Shown: positions 21,546 through 33,240 of the stretch, one piece after another
Position numbering within the stretch: position 1 is the stretch's first letter
How the letters are laid out: each line of letters opens with the position of its first letter
DNA from: Zygnema cylindricum
Lineage: Eukaryota > Streptophyta > Zygnematophyceae > Zygnematales > Zygnemataceae
DNA length: 64,000 bases
NCBI GenBank assembly: GCA_037447655.1
Contig: JBBHKE010000487.1
Location: 1-64,000 of the forward strand
Direction: 5' to 3'
Position numbers and translations under genes: made by a program
The notes under the pieces: generated by a model
Seen by the model: the letters and a program-made list of their open reading frames with translations, nothing else
Told to the model about the DNA's origin: nothing
The model's database searches: none

Positions 21546-22541
21546 GGGTTTGTACGGACTACGTCTGATTCTAGAGTTTACGTGAAAGGTGAAGGAGGTG
21601 ACAAAATCATCTTTTCTGTTTATGTGGATGATTTTTTGATAGCATGTGACAAGCTTGAGCGCATTAATGGGTTGAAACATTATCTTGGATTACATTTGAA
21701 AGCAACAGATCTCGGAGAGGTACGCTATATTTTGGGAATTGAAGTGACACGAGATAAGGAGGGGAACATTAAATTGAGTCAAGCTCAATATTGTAAGGAG
21801 ATTTTGGAGAGATTCGGTATGACTGATGTTAAACCGCTTTCTACACCGTTAGATGTAAATCTACACATTCGTAAGTATGAAGAGGAGGATTTTGTCGACG
21901 TACCATATCGAGAGGCGGTTGTTTCACTTATGTACCTTAGTGTAGGTACTCTTCCAGATATTTTGTCCGCAATTTCCATCGTCAGCTGTTATTATCACGA
22001 GCCAAAGAAGGCGCACTGGGAAGTGGTACGACGTATCTTTCGAAACTTGGTTGGTACAATTGATCTTGGACTTTTGTTCACTTCTGACAAAAATTCTTTA
22101 GAGTTTGTTGGGTATCGTGATGCGGATTGGGGCGGCAATTTTGATTCAAGTAAGTCCACGTCACGATACGCATTTATTTTTGGAAAAGCTGCGATCTCGT
22201 GGAGTTCTAGGCTACAACCTACGGTTGCATTGAGTTCGATAAATTGTGAGTATACGGCTACGTGTCATGCAGCTAAGGCTTTGATTTGGATTGAGGAGAT
22301 GTTACATGAGTTAAGCGTTCTTATTCGTTGTATGACAATTTATTCTGACAGCGTGAGTTCGATGGCGTTGGCCAAAAATCTTATGTTTCATAAGAGGACA
22401 AAACACATTAGGATCCATTGGCATTTTGTCAAAGATTTGGGGATGTCGAACGAGATTTCATTTTCATACGTACCAACTAAAGAGGAGGGGGTTGATTTGT
22501 TGACGAAGGCTGCCACGTATGATGTATTTGAGAGAGGGTGA
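21546..22541 (+). pseudogene. Element C RT C-terminus and RNase H
   Basis: This continues C's RT after D: VYVDDFLIA (YVDD), TDLGEVRYILGIEV, then one long open frame through RNase H to 22541. RNase H has YRDADWGGNF (Asp) and IYSDSVSS (Asp), but SSINCEY stands where SSTEAEY is usual, so the catalytic Glu is replaced by Asn. LLTKAATYDVF ends the protein. A polypurine tract (22582-22595) follows. Confidence 0.9.
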
Positions 22542-22595
22542 CCAAAACTTTGATTTTTTTGAGAAGTTTGGCGATTGGGACAATTAAAGGGGGAT

Positions 22596-23256
22596 TGTTG
22601 GGTTATTGTCGTTTCGCGGTATTTTCACGAAGCGTCATACCAACATTTGTTTGTTGGACACGAAGTGTCGCGTCATCATACATAAACTACTACGTCGTTT
22701 TGCGACAATACTTTTGTTATCCTCGAACGTAATGTACTATTTCGTTTCGCGTCACTTTATGTTTTCGTGCGCAGGTGTCTCATTTTGCGTGCTAGTGATT
22801 ATGTGTGATGACACGTTTTTAAGTCAACGTTTGGAGTTTGACGTTTCGAAGGGGGAAAGCGTGTGGGTCTTCCTTCGGAGAATTTGCAGTGTGCGCATTG
22901 CTGTGTGCGACAGTTAGCTAGGGACATACTTCATCCCTACGCTAAGTTTTGCTTGTCTTATCTTGTTGTCTCTTACTGCAGAGTAGTGATTATATAGGCA
23001 ACAGTACGCAGCTGCAGAGTTGTATCCTATTATCAATATATAGAGGATTAATCTTGGAGTAGAGATTATTTAAAGAGAAGAGAGAAGAGAGAGAAGAGAG
23101 AAGAGAGAGAAGAGAGATGATGTAAAGAGGCTTCGGCCAAGAACACTTATAAATCTTTTTGGTTGAATATTCCCCTTGTCTATTATGAGCTTCTGCTGTG
23201 TAATGATATGTTTTGTGAATTATTCCGAGTGAATGTCTTTTGCTTAAGATCCTACA
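22596..23256 (+). repeat. Element C 3' LTR (661 bp)
   Basis: TGTTGGGTTATTGTCG...ATCCTACA, aligned with 11657-12334. A GAGAGAAGAGAGA microsatellite (about 23077-23117) is expanded relative to the 5' copy. Confidence 0.92.
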
Positions 23257-24246
23257 GGAAATGGGTCATGACTCTTTCTATTCAAAATCCGATTATTTTT
23301 TGTGAGCTTTTCATTGTTAAATGCACTCTGTTCTATTTTGTCGTTTTCTTCATACAAATAACTCAAATATTTTTCTTTTGTATTTGTAATTTTTCGGGCA
23401 AATGATGAAACTTTCTCAACTAAACGAGGCCATTAAATTAGTGGAGGAAAATAAAGCGCGATATCGAATTGTATAAGAAAATGACTTTTAATTTCCACTA
23501 ATCACCATTTTCTTTCTTGTTTTGTAGAGAAATTACCCACAATTCAAGACTTATGAAAGTGAAATAAGAAGTTTTTTTGGTAAATTTTGATAAGAATAAA
23601 GTACTCTGTTTTAAAAATGGAAAGGTTTTTTTGTAACATATATTCGCACATGTTGTGTGTTTTCTTCTACTTTTTAATTTTTCTTCCTTTTTCCTCGATT
23701 TTTATCGTCAGCATTGACTGTTTTCAAAAGTTTTATCGTCTCTCCTACTTTTACAATAAATGGTTTTGCCTTGAGAAGACTTGTCTAATAAAGTCTCTAT
23801 TAGAGTTTTATCATTATCATCATCATAATATTATTCTGTCGGGAAGCCAAGTCATATGGAATGTGATTAATGACGCATTAAACTATTATAAACAAAAAAA
23901 AGTGGCTCCAAACCTTTTTCGTACTATAGCCACTTGGCACTATAGTCCTACAATGTTCTACAAGGGAAACACAAAAGACAAATAAAATCCCTTAGTATTG
24001 GGAAAATTTGAAAAATTTGTACTGAGTTTTATTGCGTTAAAGCTATGCAGTCGGTACACTCACACTTGTCTGTCTCTCCATAAATGTTCGGAGTTTTTGT
24101 CGCGTTTGTAACAATGAATACAGACAAGAACAAAACACACTGACAAATATTTTTGCTTTGAAGAAAATTTGAAATCTTTTGATTTGATAGAATTGTAAAC
24201 TTCAAAAATAAGTTGATGTCATCTTAACAACTTGTAGAAGCCCAAT
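23257..24246. other. Unassigned locus right of element C
   Basis: AT-rich sequence that continues 11656 when C is excised. Short open frames exist (for example 23587-23985), but their composition is low-complexity and Phe/Tyr-rich, with no recognisable domain. I see no gene here. Confidence 0.4.
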
Positions 24247-24251
24247 CATGG

Positions 24252-25309
24252 TGAAACTTTGAGACCTCCATAATTCCCCAGAGTGGATAGCTTCGAAGAA
24301 GCCTCTACGATAACCTTGACCCCTTTGTGTTTTAGCAAGAATAACTGCCACCCTGGCAAACAAAAACTCTGACCACCATCACCCCTGTGAAGGCAAGACT
24401 CTCCTAAGTCGATAGCAAAATGAATCTCTCAATTTGCTCCCGTGAGCGGTAAGCTATGGAGGGTCAAAGTTGAACTTTTGTATAGAAGCTCTCTAGGAGA
24501 GAGGGTCCTATCTACCAATTTTTTCTAAGTCCTATCTCTCTTACAAACTATATCTATTGATATACGAACCAATCATATTACACTTCCATACACAAAAGTG
24601 CAGCTCTTGGTGTACTTTCTGTACGAGAAATTGTATGACATAGCCTAAAATTTGACACATGTTCAAGTTCGGTCCCGTAATCCCCGAGGATGCCGCGATC
24701 AAACGTAATTTTGCCACGTGTCATCTGATGTGGCGATAACCACAAACCGTCGAGATTCTCTTCCGCGATCGACTTTTTTCCTGGCCGTCCGATTGAATTC
24801 AGATTTCAAGGATATCCGTCATAAATACATGCGCGGTATTTGTTTCGTTAAAGAAATCAATGCGCGGTACTAGTTTCTTATGCATCGCGTTATCGTACTT
24901 TTACATAACTGGATCTATATATCCCGTAAATAGTTGCAGTTAAATGGATTATCCTACGTAATAATAATTAAATAAATATTAAACCCTATATCATTTAACA
25001 TTAGACTTAGACTTAACGATTAGGACTACTGGCTACTGGCTATCTAACATTCCGCATGTACGAGGATCAAATCCTAGTTCCGACATCTACCTTTTAGTAA
25101 AAAACTTATCGGTAAATATAAACTAATATATTTCCCGTAAACCTCTGGATAGCCTAGGCAGCCATGGCTTTAGCTTCCACTCCAACTTCCTAGTGACTGC
25201 TACAAGTGTGGGAGTTGGAGAGAGAAGTTAGAGATAGACTGCCTCTGCTTCTTTCTGAATTTTAATTTAGGCCTAGAAAATACTTAAAAAGGAACCATCA
25301 ATTTATACA
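24252..25309 (-). repeat. Element E 3' LTR (1058 bp)
   Basis: On the minus strand it begins TGTATAAATTGATGG after a polypurine AAGGGGAG and ends AAGTTTCA. It aligns with the 5' LTR. The gag start codon near its end (24271) is intact here too. It contains the antisense tRNA-like module (25012-25090) and hairpin. Confidence 0.92.
25012..25090 (+). other. tRNA-like module in element E 3' LTR
   Basis: On the plus strand (antisense to the LTR): TAACGATTAGGAC as an A-box-like D arm and GGATCAAATCCTAG as a B-box-like T arm. Length and arm order suit a tRNA-derived sequence, but the arms pair poorly. Confidence 0.5.
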
Positions 25310-25334
25310 CTCCCCTTATTTTCTATTCAATCTT

Positions 25335-26237
25335 TTATTTTAGACCACACTTCTCCCTGCAGAAAATTAGCTTAAATGAAGACACAGGTTTGGTCATCAT
25401 ATCTGCTACCATCTCGCTATCTGGTCGGTACTCTAAACTGATTATTTTGTTTTCTACTTTCTCTCTAACAAAGCTGAGTCTAATGTCAATGTGTTTGGCT
25501 ATATAATGATATTTAGGATTGGTAGAAATAGCGATTGCTGCGTGATTATCACAAAAAAAATTATATACACCACTCTTAAGGTGACCAAGCTCACCAAGCA
25601 AAGACTTGACCCACATCAATTCTTTTATTGCAGAGCAAGAGGCCATATACTCAGCCTCCATGGTGGACTGAGCAATAACCTTTTGCTGTTTGCTACTCCA
25701 ACAGCAAGCCCCATCACCCACATATAATATATATCCAGAAGTACATCTCCTCATCGGAGCATCACCATAATTGACATCACTCCAAGTGGTGATGTATGTA
25801 TTCTTCCCACCCAAATGGAACCATAGATCCCTTGTTCCTATCAAATATCTAAGAACTCTCTTAGTTGCCTCCCAATCCCTCTTAGTGGGAGCATTTAGAT
25901 TTCTACTCAGCACTCCTACAGCAGCTGCTAAATCCGGCCGGGTACAATTCATAAAATAGATTAGACTTTCCACTACTTGCCTGTAAGGAATAGTCTGCAT
26001 GAACTTTTGTTCTTCAGGAGATAATTTCTCATCTAAGACTTTGACTCCTTCTTCCTCACTCCCCTCACTTCCCTTCTTTAACTCTATTCGAGTTGTACAA
26101 CTATTAGCTTTATCCATCAGAAATTTTTCAAGCATGTTCCCTATTGCTTCCTTTTGAGTCAATCTTATAATCTTTATTTTTCCGTCTCTTTCTACTTGAT
26201 TTCCCAAAATATATTTTGCTTCCCCCATATCCTTCAT
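25335..26237 (-). pseudogene. Element E RT C-terminus and RNase H
   Basis: A single 300-codon open frame: MKDMGEAKYILGNQV (RT palm end), IPYRQVVESLIYFMNCTRPD, and RNase H with TTWSDVNYGDAP (Asp), QSTMEAEYMASCSA (Glu), FCDNHAAIAIS (Asp) and MVADMMTKPV at the end. All three RNase H acidic residues are present. This is among the best preserved coding stretches in the window. The 5' end is separated from the rest of RT by a frameshift. Confidence 0.9.
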
Positions 26238-26239
26238 TT

Positions 26240-26960
26240 CAAATCTCCCCTTAAGATCGGTTTTTTAGTTTATTAATTTTTTCCATTGATTTACTTAAAA
26301 CAACCAAATCATCAACATAAATTGCAATAAATATAACACCTTCCTCATCTTCAAAAACATAGATGAGTGATCTGAGCTGATCCAGATATATCCCAAACTG
26401 GTAAGAAACTCATTAAGCTTCTTATTCCACTGTCGAGGCGCCTGTTTCAAACCATAAAGAGATTTAATCAGCCAGCATACCTTACCCTCCTCTCCTTCCT
26501 TTACAAATCCTTCTGGTTGTCGCATGAAGATCTCATCTTCCAATTCTATATGCAAAAAGGTTGATTTGATGTCCATCTAGTGCACCTCCATGTCTTCCGC
26601 TGCAGCCAGACTGAGAAGTATGCGGACGGTGGGAAATCTGACGACCGGGGCAAAGGTTTCCTTGTAGTCAATTCCTTCATTTTATGTAAATCCCTTTGCC
26701 ACTATCCGGGCCTTATAACGCTCAATTGTGTTATCTAGGTTCAGTTTTAATTTGAAAACCCATTTAAAACCGATTTCCGTTAGGTGGACAATTCACCTGC
26801 TCCCAAGTATCGGCTGCCATAATTGAGGCCATCTCCTCATTGATGTCTGTCTTCCACCAGGTTCTTTCTGGGCAAGTCATCGCCTCTCCATAAGTCTGAG
26901 GTTCATCTTGATGAGATAGTTTTGTTACCTTGTTATTAACGTGTTTTTCTTGCAATCTTT
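26240..26960 (-). pseudogene. Element E reverse transcriptase, N-terminal part
   Basis: Minus-strand RT shows [28 protein letters not shown] (about 26640-26680), MDIKSTFLHIELEDEIFM (catalytic Asp), SLYGLKQAPRQW and, after a frameshift, the IYVDDLVVLSKSM region (about 26285-26320). Stops and frameshifts break it into pieces. Confidence 0.85.
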
Positions 26961-27005
26961 GTTACTTCTCCTTCCCCCCTCAAAATCTTTGGCTGGAATA
27001 GATGG

Positions 27006-27875
27006 TTATCGTGGGTTTTTTGGAACAATATCGGCTTCTCCCCTGTCCCTTGATTCCGAATCAGTTTCCACCACGTCTTCCGCTATGGGTAGAGTTGTCA
27101 CTGGAGTTTTCGCAGGCGAGTTCTTTTCGGTCTGATTTTTACCTGCAAGAATGTCATATTCTCTTAAACCTAGATTGTTAAAAAGTTTAAAGTCATCAAA
27201 ATAATATGACACAAATCTAATTTTTACTAACTTTGTATACTTGAAGGGATCCACGGAATTTCTTTCATCCATAACAACTAGATGCTTTACTAAGATTATA
27301 TCTTCCTTTTTTAGATCATGAATTGTATATCCTTTAACATCCTCATCATATCCTAATAAGTATCCCGGTTTTCCTTTAGGATCTAACTCCGAATTAGACT
27401 GATGTGTATCTAGACTGAATACTTGACTACCGAAAACCTTTAAGTGTGATATGTCTGGTTTCCAGCCTGTCCATCCCTCATAAGGTGTTTGATCTTTTAT
27501 AGCTGAAGTAAGAACTCTATTTTTGAGATAATTAGCACAGTTCATTGCTTCGGCCCAAAACCTTTTTTCTATCATCTTGTCCGACAACATACTTCTAGCA
27601 CCACTTAATGTCCTATTTAATCTTTCAACTACCCCATTTTGTTCTGGGTTTTCTAGAAATGTCTTTTGGTGTTGGACTCCATCTTCCCTCTGAAAATCCT
27701 CAAATAGGATAGAATTATACTCTCCACCATTGTCACTCCTAACTCTCTTGATTGGAGTTTCATGGATTTTTTCACTCCATGCTTTATATTGTCTAAAACA
27801 ATCCTGAGTTTTTGACTTATTTTTCAAAAAATACACCCTCGAATATCGAGACCAATCATCAATGATAGTCATCAT
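27006..27875 (-). pseudogene. Element E integrase core and linker
   Basis: An open frame of 289 codons: IIDDWSRYSRVYFLKNKS, VRSDNGGEY (second Asp), NPEQNGVVERLNRTL (Glu), GWKPDISHLKVFGSQVF and KPGYLLGYDEDVKGY. The acidic linker follows. The first Asp (LVHTDIWGP) lies in the overlapping upstream frame 27859-28875, so one frameshift separates them. The D-D-E residues themselves are all present. Confidence 0.9.
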
Positions 27876-28875
27876 AAATCTTTTCCCCCCCCGGTGAGGG
27901 CACTTTAGCCGGTCCCCAAATATCTGTGTGTACTAAATCTAGAATTGTTTCTCCTTTATAAGTGGTTGTTTTGGGAAAGGGTAATCTGTGTGTTTTACCT
28001 TGAGCACATCCACTAAAATAACTTATATTATCACTCTCACTATACTGAATCCCTTCCACCACTCCCATCTTTTTCATCTCTCTTAACTTATCTAGATTCA
28101 CATGCCCAAGCCTCTTATGCCACATCATAATATGATGAACACCAGCATGATAAATTTTCTTTGTTTCATTACTTAAGATCAGCCTAAACATCCCTTGGCT
28201 ACCTTTCTCAGCATTGAAATAGACCTCTTCCTCAAAACTAGCAGTAAAGACTCCTTCCCTAGTGCTAGTAAAAAAACCTTTATCATCTAATACTGATGTA
28301 GAGATGAGGTTTTTGTTTAGCTCCGAAATAAACAATACATCGGAGAATGTTACTATAGATTTCTTTTCTTCTACTAACACTTTCAAATCTACCGATCCTA
28401 CAAGAGTAGTAGTGACTATCCTCCCATCCCCGTACTCTATCTCTACGGTGAGAATCTTTCTTATCTTAGTGAACAGGTGGTTATCCTTACACATGTGCAT
28501 GGAGGCACCTGAATCTACAATCGAGCTTGCTTCACCTTTCAATCCACCGTAAGCACATTTCTGCCTTCGTGGAATTTCGACCTCGTTTTTCGCCTCCAAC
28601 TCCTCATCCAATAAGAGCTCATCGTCCTCGTCCTCTGATTCCACCTCAGGTAAGTGTGTCCTAAGGGCCTTTTTCTTTCCTCTAGGGGTTCCACTTGTCT
28701 GGCTCTTCTTTAACCGAAGCTCGGTTAGCTTAGTGCACTCCGCCATATAGTGCTCCGGTTTCTTACTAAAATAACATAAACCTTGGGAGCCCTTGGTCCG
28801 AACTCGTCGGTTTGATTTTTTAACTCCCTCCCCCCATAGTTTCCGACCCGTTTGCGAGAATCCTTGTTCCTCCAA
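27859..28875 (-). pseudogene. Element E zinc knuckle, protease, GAG-pre-integrase
   Basis: A 338-codon open frame. A damaged zinc knuckle reads CYFSKKPEHYMAEC, where relatives have C-x2-C and Gly-His. Acidic EDEDDE follows, then SSIVDSGASMHMCKDN (protease D-S-G-A), NVLF-like FSDVLFISELNKNLIST, and a GAG-pre-integrase (MMWHKRLGHVNLDKL, CAQGKTHRLPFPK). It ends at LVHTDIWGPAKVPSPGG, the start of integrase. Confidence 0.88.
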
Positions 28876-29669
28876 TCACTCGCAGTTGCTAAGGCTTGGC
28901 CACTCTTTCCTCCCTTTCGGATCTCAATCGTATTTTCCCGAACGAGAATCATCCCTACCACTGAGTTCCATATCCACCTTTAGTCCGGCAAGTCCAGCAC
29001 ACGGTTGACTATGTTCTCGAACTCATTGGATAACTTCATCACTAAACAGTTAACCTTTTTTTTTCACTTAAATCTTTTCCAACACTCTCTAGCTCCATAA
29101 AAGTGTAGCAAGCTCATTGCAAAAATCCAACATCTTCCCCCCTTTGTATACATACTCCTTAACTTTCTCATCATCGAACTATTGTTGCTGAATTGTACCA
29201 CTTCGGCACATCTCTATGAGAGCCATCCAAAGATCGGATGCCCTTTCTACCTGCAAATGAGGACATGCAATCCCTTGAGTAAGATGGCGGAGGATGAAGT
29301 GCTTTGCCGCCATATTATTGAAGTCTTAAGTATGAGTATCATTCTTCTGTTTTCTCGAAATAGATGACATGAATGCTGAACCAATTGCTATTGGTGAGGG
29401 CGTCTGTTTCTCTGTTCCTTGTCCACCACCTCTCCTTCCTTTGTCTCTTTTGTTGAAGATGGATCTCTTTTCCTTGTGAATCTGATTCCTCCAAACCCAC
29501 GAGGGACTCCAAGACTTGATGGACGCCCTACTTGTCCACTCACCATCCCCCAAAAACTTTTCTCGCATAGAGCTCCTATCATCATACTTTCCCAGTATAT
29601 GAAGCCAGTTCCATTAAAGATGTGTGCCTTAGAGGGTGGGCCCATAACGTGAAACTTTGAGACCTCCAT
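28876..29669 (-). pseudogene. gag: Element E gag
   Basis: The start codon at 29669 lies 20 bp inside the 5' LTR; the frame reads MEVSKFHVMGPPSKAHIFNG, crossing the LTR end and primer site. FIYWESMMIGALCEKSFWG is the gag core start. The frame stops at about 29388, and the rest (LWMALIEM- and LDFCNEL-like pieces in relatives) is scattered over three frames. The same start in the 3' LTR and the matching layout in E2 support it. Confidence 0.78.
29635..29649 (-). other. Half-tRNA primer-binding site of element E
   Basis: The minus strand reads GTTATGGGCCCACC one base after the LTR. Its complement, GGTGGGCCCATAAC, is what I recall for the anticodon arm of plant initiator tRNA-Met. Priming from a tRNA half-molecule cut in the anticodon loop is known for Drosophila copia. 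Confidence 0.7.
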
Positions 29670-30717
29670 AAGTCCTCAGAGGGGACAGCTTCCAAGAAGC
29701 CTCTAGGATAACCTTGACCCCTTTGTCTTTCAGCAAGAATAACTCCCACCCTCGCAAACAAAAACTCTGACCACCTTCACCCCTTTGAAGGTACGACTCT
29801 CCCTAGTCGATAGCATAAAGAATCTTTGAATTTGCTCCCGTGAGGAGTAAGTTATGGAGGGTCAAAGTTGACCTTTTGTACAGAAGCTCTCTGGGAGAGA
29901 GGGTCCTATCTACCAATTTTTTCTAAGTCCTATCTCTCTCACAAACTCTATCTACTTATGTACGGAACCAATTATATTACACTTTTGTACACAAAAGTAC
30001 TGATGTCGGTGTACTTTATGTACGGAAACTGTACGACATGGCATGAAAGTCGACACATGATATATCGGGTTCGGTCCCGTTATCCTTGGGGATGCAGCGA
30101 TCCAACGTAATTTTGCCACGTGTCATCCGATGTGGCAATGTCCACAAACCGCCGAGATTCTCTTCTGCGATCTTGGCTTTCTTCTTGGCCGTCCGATGGA
30201 ATATAGATTTCAATCGTAGTCGTCATAAATACATGCGCGGTATTTGATTCGTTAAAAAAATAAATTCGCGGTCCTAGTTTCTTATACATACCGTAATCCG
30301 TACTTTTACATAACTAGATCTATATATCCCGTAAACAATTGCAGTTAAATGGATTATCCTACGTATTACTAATTAAATAAATATTAAACCCTATATCATT
30401 TAACATTAGACTTAGACTTAACGGTTAGGACTACCGGCTACCGGCTATCTAACATTTCGCAGGTACCAGAATCAAATCCTGGTTTTATCATCTACCCTTT
30501 TAGTAAAAAAACTTATCGGTAAATATAAACTAATATATTTCCCGTAAACCTCTGGATAGCCTAGGCAGCCATGGCTCTAGCTTCCACTCCAACTTCCTAG
30601 TGACTGCGACAAGTGTGGGAGTTGGAGAGAGAAGTTAGAGATAGACTACCTCAGCTTCTTTCTATATTTTAATTTAGACCTAGAAAATACTTAAAAAATG
30701 AACTATCAATTTCTACA
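29650..30717 (-). repeat. Element E 5' LTR (1068 bp)
   Basis: It begins TGTAGAAATTGATAG (minus strand, at 30717) and ends AAGTTTCA (29650). It aligns with the 3' LTR at about 90% by eye. The GTAC-rich hairpin is at about 29985-30027. Confidence 0.92.
30418..30492 (+). other. tRNA-like module in element E 5' LTR
   Basis: Antisense to the LTR, with ACGGTTAGGAC (A-box-like) and AGAATCAAATCCTGG (B-box-like) arms, in the same place as in the 3' LTR. Confidence 0.5.
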
Positions 30718-30722
30718 CATGG

Positions 30723-31187
30723 AGCATGAATATCATAATTATGCTTAAAATAAATAAAAAACTTATTGGGAATAAATTTAGAAAGAGAGAGTGAGGAAAG
30801 TTTAATTTTTGGGGGTAATGGGTTTGACATCTCTGAAGGGAGTGATGGCATTTATGAAGGTGTGCCTGTAAAAGGGCTAGCACTTGGGTGTGTGTTGCAC
30901 ATTGGAGATGGGGCTGGCTGGTTGAATTGCAAGAGGGAAATCAGATTTTTTGTGTATGGAAAAGATATGAGGTGGATACTATCTTTGTTCGGATTTATGA
31001 AAAGGGAGATGCTAAATAAAATGTATGATAAGCAAGATAGGATGTTTACTTCAGCTCATTTAATGGACCTTTTTAAATATAAGTGTGTTGTCTTAAATTT
31101 TTATGAAATGTAAAGGAAAAGGAAAAAGAAAAGGGGAAGGGAATGTTTGTAAGAATTGAAAGGAAGTAGACTAGAAAATAAAGGGAG
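30723..31187 (+). other. Unassigned remnant before LTR A2
   Basis: It contains a 115-codon open frame (30766-31113) that I do not recognise. A short piece (VLHIGDGAGW) faintly recalls the RNase H stretch VGDGACCW of E. CTAGAAAATAAAGGGAG, a polypurine tract like that of E2, abuts LTR A2, so this is probably the decayed 3' end of an A-type element into which E inserted. Confidence 0.35.
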
Positions 31188-32372
31188 TGTTGATATTTGA
31201 GTATTTTCTAGGTCTTTATTAGGATAGAAAAAGAGCAAACGCAGTCTGCTTCTGAATCCCTTCTCCAAGCCCCCACACTTGTTGTAATCACCGAAGGCTG
31301 GAAAGGGAGCTAGAGCCATGGCTGCCTAAGCTCTCCAAAGAGGTAGGTTTAGATAAATGGTAGGTTTACTAAAATGGATATTGACAGACCCAGGATTTGA
31401 TCTTGATACTTGCCGTCCGTCAAAATTCAGATAGCCGGTAGCCTTATCCGGTTAGTCTAGGGCTACAACTAGCACATATGGTGTTTGATAAGTATTTAAA
31501 TAGTTAGAAGTAGAATAGGTCATTTAACGGGAAATATAAAGGGTGCATAGTTAGAGTTATAGATAGTACAGAGTACGGTTTTATGTATTGTATGAAACAG
31601 ATACCTCGCATTCGTTTCGACCGCGAAACAAATACCGCGCGTCTATTTTCAATGGCTAGAAATATAGCCGGATTTGATCGGACAAGCACGATAGGCGCCG
31701 TGATCACGGGATATGTACTTTTGGCGTTTTACGGTCATCGCCACGTCAAGTGACACGTGGCACGTCAATATTGGATTACGATGACTCGGGAGATTACAGG
31801 AACAAATAGGGATATGACATGTTTTGACATTTCAACCATATCGTACGATGGTCGTACAGAAAGTACACCGGCACCTGTAATTTTCTGTACGGTACAGTAA
31901 AGTGATTGGTGCCATACGTGAGTAGATAGGGTCGAAAAGAGAGAATAGGACTTAGAATATATTGGGTAGGAAGTCGCCTCTCCTAGAGAGCATCTTGTAT
32001 AAAAGGCAAACTTTGGCCAGCCAAAACAATTAATTTGCTTGACCATTTTCAGTGATTATTTTTGTTGCGGACTCAAGGGAGTCTAAGCTACACACGGGTG
32101 TAGTTGGTCAGAGTTTTTGTTTGCCAGAGTGGCTGCGTTTTTTAGGGAAAGTCAAAGTGGGTGAATGTGTCAAAATCTCATAATCTAACTTTGCATTCTG
32201 TGGTGGAACGGAGCACACACAAAGTGTTATTTAACAAGGTTGAAGTTGTATTGGGGTTCTAATTGTCAAGGGGTCAGTCATTTGGGTTTATATCAAGTTG
32301 GAGTCGGCATTACCTAGATAAGCTTCTTTTGGATATGCAATTTTTGTGGGCAATGGAGCACACAAAGTTTCA
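31188..32372 (+). repeat. LTR A2 (1185 bp)
   Basis: TGTTGATATTTGAG...AGTTTCA. It aligns with A1 over the whole length. A polypurine tract just upstream suggests it is a 3' LTR. LTR H follows without a spacer. Confidence 0.85.
31385..31458 (-). other. tRNA-like module in LTR A2
   Basis: Antisense: an A-box-like ACCGGATAAGGC and an AGATCAAATCCTGGGT B-box-like arm. Its T-arm motif is among the better ones of the nine copies. Confidence 0.5.
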
Positions 32373-33240
32373 TGTTGAAAAGAGAAGTATTTTGTAGTCT
32401 TTCTTATGGCCTTACTGTAGCCCTCATAATTGTCGTAGTCACTGAGGACCTGCAGGCACCCATGGCTACCTCTTGTAGCTAAAGAGACAAGCAGATCACT
32501 AGTATAGTTTTCTACAAAATATAGGCGGCCACTTGTGGGATTTGATCCGTTGACCTCCGGATGACGGCCGTATGCAATAGCCGTCCGCCTTGTCTAGTAG
32601 GTCTTGTAGAAAGCGATGCACGTTAATGGTACGATATTTACTTAAAGATATATGACACATACTATTCCATTTAACTATTTACGGTATAATTTGAACATGG
32701 AAAACATACCATCCCGCACGAAATCGGGACCGCACGAAATATAACAATTAACATTTATTTTTGGCGGACGAAATAAAATATCCGAATCTAATCGAACGGC
32801 ACACAATGGAGCCGGAATGCCGAAGTGGCAATTTGGTCGTTTGCGGAGCAAATGTTTGCGGATGAAACGTGTCAACACATGGTTGGACATTGGATATCGC
32901 GGGAGAGGCAACTACGGCTCCGTAACTGAAACGCGTCAGCAAATCAGCCATGCCATACTATGGCCGTACAAGAAGTACAGCGGTACCTGTACCATCTTGT
33001 AATTTATTGTCCTATGATTGGTTAAGTACACTAGTAATAGGTTTAGAGATGTAGTTTAGGACTTTGATTATTTTTGGGTTTCTCAGCCTCTCTCCTAAAG
33101 AGCACTTGAATTTATGGACCAACTTTGGTCAGCCATAACTTAATGCTCAAGGGAGTGGGACTTATTCATTGCCAAAGTCAAAAGTGCATATATTATCCTA
33201 GAGGCTTCATATAAGGTGGACAATTTATGTACCAATGGAG
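32373..33240 (+). repeat. LTR H (about 870 bp)
   Basis: It starts TGTTGAAAAGAGAAG directly after A2. It has the group layout: CCCATGGCTACC box, antisense tRNA-like module, GTAC hairpin (about 32965-32998), a GAGAGCACTTG stretch, then a CCAATGGAGGTCACA end region like G2. The 3' end is set only roughly. Confidence 0.65.
32530..32612 (-). other. tRNA-like module in LTR H
   Basis: Antisense: ACAAGGCGGACGGC and a CGGATCAAATCCCAC B-box-like arm, at the LTR position equivalent to the other copies. Confidence 0.45.

Larger units (their letters stand above)
11657..23256 (+). mobile_element. Ty1/copia element C with nested insertions
   Basis: LTRs at 11657-12334 and 22596-23256 flank gag, protease, integrase, RT and RNase H. 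The element is bounded by a perfect 5-bp target-site duplication, GGAAA (11652-11656 and 23257-23261). Element D (16043-21545) sits inside RT, so C itself is about 6.1 kb. It is related to B by gag and pol. Stops and frameshifts make it inactive. Confidence 0.93.
24252..30717 (-). mobile_element. Ty1/copia element E
   Basis: A full-outline copia element on the minus strand. LTRs are 29650-30717 (5') and 24252-25309 (3'). A perfect 5-bp duplication, CATGG, flanks it (24247-24251 and 30718-30722). Gag, protease, integrase, RT and RNase H appear in order with a moderate number of stops. Gag starts inside the LTR and the primer site fits the anticodon arm of initiator tRNA-Met. Element E2 at 55750-61080 is a close relative. 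Confidence 0.93.

Noticed and set aside
23587-23985. 132-codon open frame as a host gene
   Set aside because: Low-complexity Phe/Tyr/His-rich translation without recognisable domain or splice context.
30766-31113. 115-codon open frame as a host protein
   Set aside because: No family recognised; it lies directly upstream of a polypurine tract and LTR, so it is more likely decayed element sequence.
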